This document shows positions 4,547-5,957 of a DNA stretch of 5,957 bases, in pieces. A program made the translations under genes and the position numbers. Origin of the DNA: Clostridia bacterium (lineage in GTDB: Bacteria > Bacillota_A > Clostridia > Christensenellales > Aristaeellaceae). The notes beneath the pieces were generated by a model. The model made no database searches. It worked only from the letters and a program-made list of their open reading frames with translations, and was not told where the DNA came from. Within the stretch, counting starts at the first letter, position 1. The number at the start of each line of letters is the position of its first letter. The DNA lies in the NCBI GenBank assembly GCA_017481065.1, contig JAFUPT010000008.1:1-5957 (forward strand), given 5' to 3'.

Positions 4547-5497
4547 TTATACCTTGCAGCAGGCAACGGAATGTCCCGGCTCAATTTCCCGCAGCGGGAT
4601 ATCGCCCGCGAGGCATTCCTCCGTGGCATAGGGGCAGCGGGGCGCGAAGCGGCAGCCGGGCTTGGGGTTGATGGGGTTGGTCACCTCGCCCTTGATCAGC
4701 TGGGGCTTTTTGTTCCGCGTCTCGATGCTCGGCACCGGGATGGCGGAGAGCAGCGCCTTGGTGTAGGGATGCGCGGGATTCTTGAACAGCCGTTTGGACT
4801 GACACAGCTCCACACACTTGCCGAGGTACATCACCGCGATGTGGTTGGAAATATGCCGCACCACGCTCAGATCGTGGGTGATGAACATGTAGGCCAGGTT
4901 GCGCTCCTCCTGCTGGTCCATCAGCAGGTTCAGGATCTGCGCCTGGATGGATACGTCCAGCGCGGAAACCGGCTCGTCGCACACGATGAACTTCGGGTTC
5001 AGGGCTATGGCGCGGGCCACGCCGATGCGCTGGCGGCGGCCGCCGTCCAGCTCATGGGGATAGGCGTCTGCCAGGCGCTTTGCCAGGCCCACCGTGTCCA
5101 TCAGCTGCTCCACGCGCTCATAAACCTCCGCCTTGCTCTTGCACATGCCGCTCACCAGAATCGGTTCCGCGATCAAATCCTGCACGCTCATGCGGGGATT
5201 CAGGCTGGAGTAGGGGTCCTGGAAGATCATCTGCATATCCTGCCGCAGCTCCTTCAGGCGCTTGCCCTTGGCGTGGGTGATGTCCTCGCCGTTGAAGGCA
5301 ATGCTGCCGCCGGTGGCGTCGTGCAGGCGCAGCGCCACGCGGCCCAGGGTAGATTTGCCGCAGCCGCTCTCACCCACCACGCCCAGGGTTTCACCCTCGG
5401 CGATGGAGAGGCTCACGCCGTCCACGGCGTGCAGCACGCGGCCCTTGCCCGCGTTAAAATATTTGGAAACATTGTTCAGCTCAAGCAGCTTGCTCAT
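4547..5497 (-). CDS. oppF: Oligopeptide/dipeptide ABC importer ATPase, F type
   Basis: A 316-residue cytoplasmic ATPase that pairs with the D-type subunit to power peptide import through a two-permease membrane complex. Visible: Walker A GESGCGKST at 42-50, Q-loop Gln93 in IFQDPYSSLNP, signature ELDGGRRQR at 149-157, Walker B IVCDEP at 171-176 with catalytic Glu175, D-loop SALD at 178-181, and H-loop His208. The C-terminal Opp/Dpp extension follows, with NPAHPYTKALLSAIP (240-254) and a cysteine cluster at 282, 288, 295 and 313/314; a related DppD is reported to bind an iron-sulfur cluster through such residues. The signature departs from LSGGQ: Asp replaces Ser and Arg replaces Gln. The start is ATG at 5495-5497 with AGAGGAGG seven bases upstream; a longer in-frame opening from 5575 is rejected as antisense-like extension into oppD. 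It overlaps the upstream gene by ATGA. It could equally be named dppF; the substrate is unknown. Confidence 0.93.
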   Translation of the reverse strand: MSKLLELNNVSKYFNAGKGRVLHAVDGVSLSIAEGETLGVVGESGCGKSTLGRVALRLHDATGGSIAFNGEDITHAKGKRLKELRQDMQMIFQDPYSSLNPRMSVQDLIAEPILVSGMCKSKAEVYERVEQLMDTVGLAKRLADAYPHELDGGRRQRIGVARAIALNPKFIVCDEPVSALDVSIQAQILNLLMDQQEERNLAYMFITHDLSVVRHISNHIAVMYLGKCVELCQSKRLFKNPAHPYTKALLSAIPVPSIETRNKKPQLIKGEVTNPINPKPGCRFAPRCPYATEECLAGDIPLREIEPGHSVACCKV

Positions 5498-5957
5498 GCT
5501 TCGGCCTCCTCTCCGCAGAGCGGGCAGCGAATCTTGTGGCTGCCGCCGCTGAGCTCGGGATGCTGCTTCTTGCATGCCTCCGTGCAGCGGGGACAGCGGG
5601 GGGAGAATGCGCAGCCCTCGGGCAGGTCGGTGGGATCGGGCATCATGCCGTCGATGGGGTGCAGGCGGCGCTCGTCCAGCTCCAGGCTCGGAATCGAGCT
5701 GAACAAGCCCTTGGTGTAGGGATGGTGCCTTTCGCCGGTGAAGATATCCTCCACCGTGCCGTATTCAATAATCTCGCCCGCGTACATCACGGCCACCTTG
5801 TCGCAGGTCTGGGCCACGATGCCCAGATCATGGGTGATCATGATCATGGCGGTGCCCAGCTTTTCCTTCAGCTCCATCATCATCGCCAGCACCTGCGCCT
5901 GGATGGTCACGTCCCGCGCCGTGGTGGGCTCGTCTGCGATCAGCAGCCTGGGATTGC
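5494..5957 (-). CDS. oppD: Oligopeptide/dipeptide ABC importer ATPase, D type, N-terminus outside window
   Basis: C-terminal 153 residues of the partner ATPase of the peptide importer. In partial numbering: Walker B LLIADEP at 4-10 with catalytic Glu9, the following [11 protein letters not shown] (11-21) in which the D-loop reads Ala-Arg-Asp where Ala-Leu-Asp is usual, and H-loop His42 in MITHDLG. The Opp/Dpp C-terminal extension has [13 protein letters not shown] and [15 protein letters not shown] (114-128), plus CPLC at 144-147: six cysteines, more than needed for the possible iron-sulfur site of this family. The frame stays open to the window edge, so the in-frame GTG at 5910 is not the start; roughly 180 residues with Walker A and the signature are missing. 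The stop TGA overlaps the oppF ATG, as in the D-then-F order of known opp and dpp operons. It may equally be dppD. Confidence 0.92.
   Translation of the reverse strand, partial: NPRLLIADEPTTARDVTIQAQVLAMMMELKEKLGTAMIMITHDLGIVAQTCDKVAVMYAGEIIEYGTVEDIFTGERHHPYTKGLFSSIPSLELDERRLHPIDGMMPDPTDLPEGCAFSPRCPRCTEACKKQHPELSGGSHKIRCPLCGEEAEA

Noticed and set aside
4451..5719. 422-codon plus-strand open frame opposite the two ABC ATPases
   Set aside because: It runs across the paaK promoter, the opp terminator and both ATPase genes, and its Ala/His/Leu-rich translation is typical of antisense shadow frames.

Overview
The window looks like chromosome from a moderately high-GC member of the Clostridia (Firmicutes), probably an anaerobic gut-type lineage. 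The basis is strong GGAGG/AAAGGAG ribosome-binding sites, sigma-A-type promoters with 17-base spacers, GC-rich hairpin terminators with T runs, and protein types typical of that group: a TSCPD-domain protein, a FakA-like fragment, an OhrR close to the Bacillus protein, and clostridial Opp/Dpp ATPases. This is inference; no rRNA or other phylogenetic marker is present. Nothing in the window indicates a mobile element, CRISPR array, tRNA or rRNA.

Layout on the plus strand: the 3' part of gnd (6-phosphogluconate dehydrogenase, 1-891) ends at a strong terminator. A near-consensus promoter (939-967) then drives a tight four-gene unit: a Cys-type glutathione peroxidase (998-1543), a TSCPD-domain protein (1543-1821), an 83-residue stand-alone piece of the FakA/YloV family (1818-2069) and an FMN-binding split-barrel protein of the pyridoxamine-phosphate-oxidase family (2082-2474). 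The first three overlap by 1 and 4 bases. The regulator gene ohrR (2593-3030) follows with its own extended -10 promoter, and no convincing terminator separates it from the unit. The gpx -10 box lies inside overlapping inverted repeats that closely resemble the OhrR operator, so the most economical reading is an organic-peroxide-response locus in which GPx takes the place usually held by Ohr.

On the minus strand, paaK (phenylacetate-CoA ligase, 3070-4305) converges on ohrR, and the two share a bidirectional terminator. paaK has a perfect-consensus promoter (TTGACA-N17-TATAAT) followed by a leader of about 105 bases. That leader contains a terminator-like hairpin, and its extreme 5' end can pair with the region between the Shine-Dalgarno and the start codon, which suggests attenuation or RNA-level control. 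Further upstream on the same strand are the ATPase pair of an oligopeptide/dipeptide ABC importer: oppF/dppF (4547-5497), and oppD/dppD (from 5494, N-terminus beyond the window). They overlap by ATGA and end in a strong terminator (4489-4531).

The most interesting items are the peroxide-response unit with its poorly understood small genes and putative OhrR operator, and the structured paaK leader.
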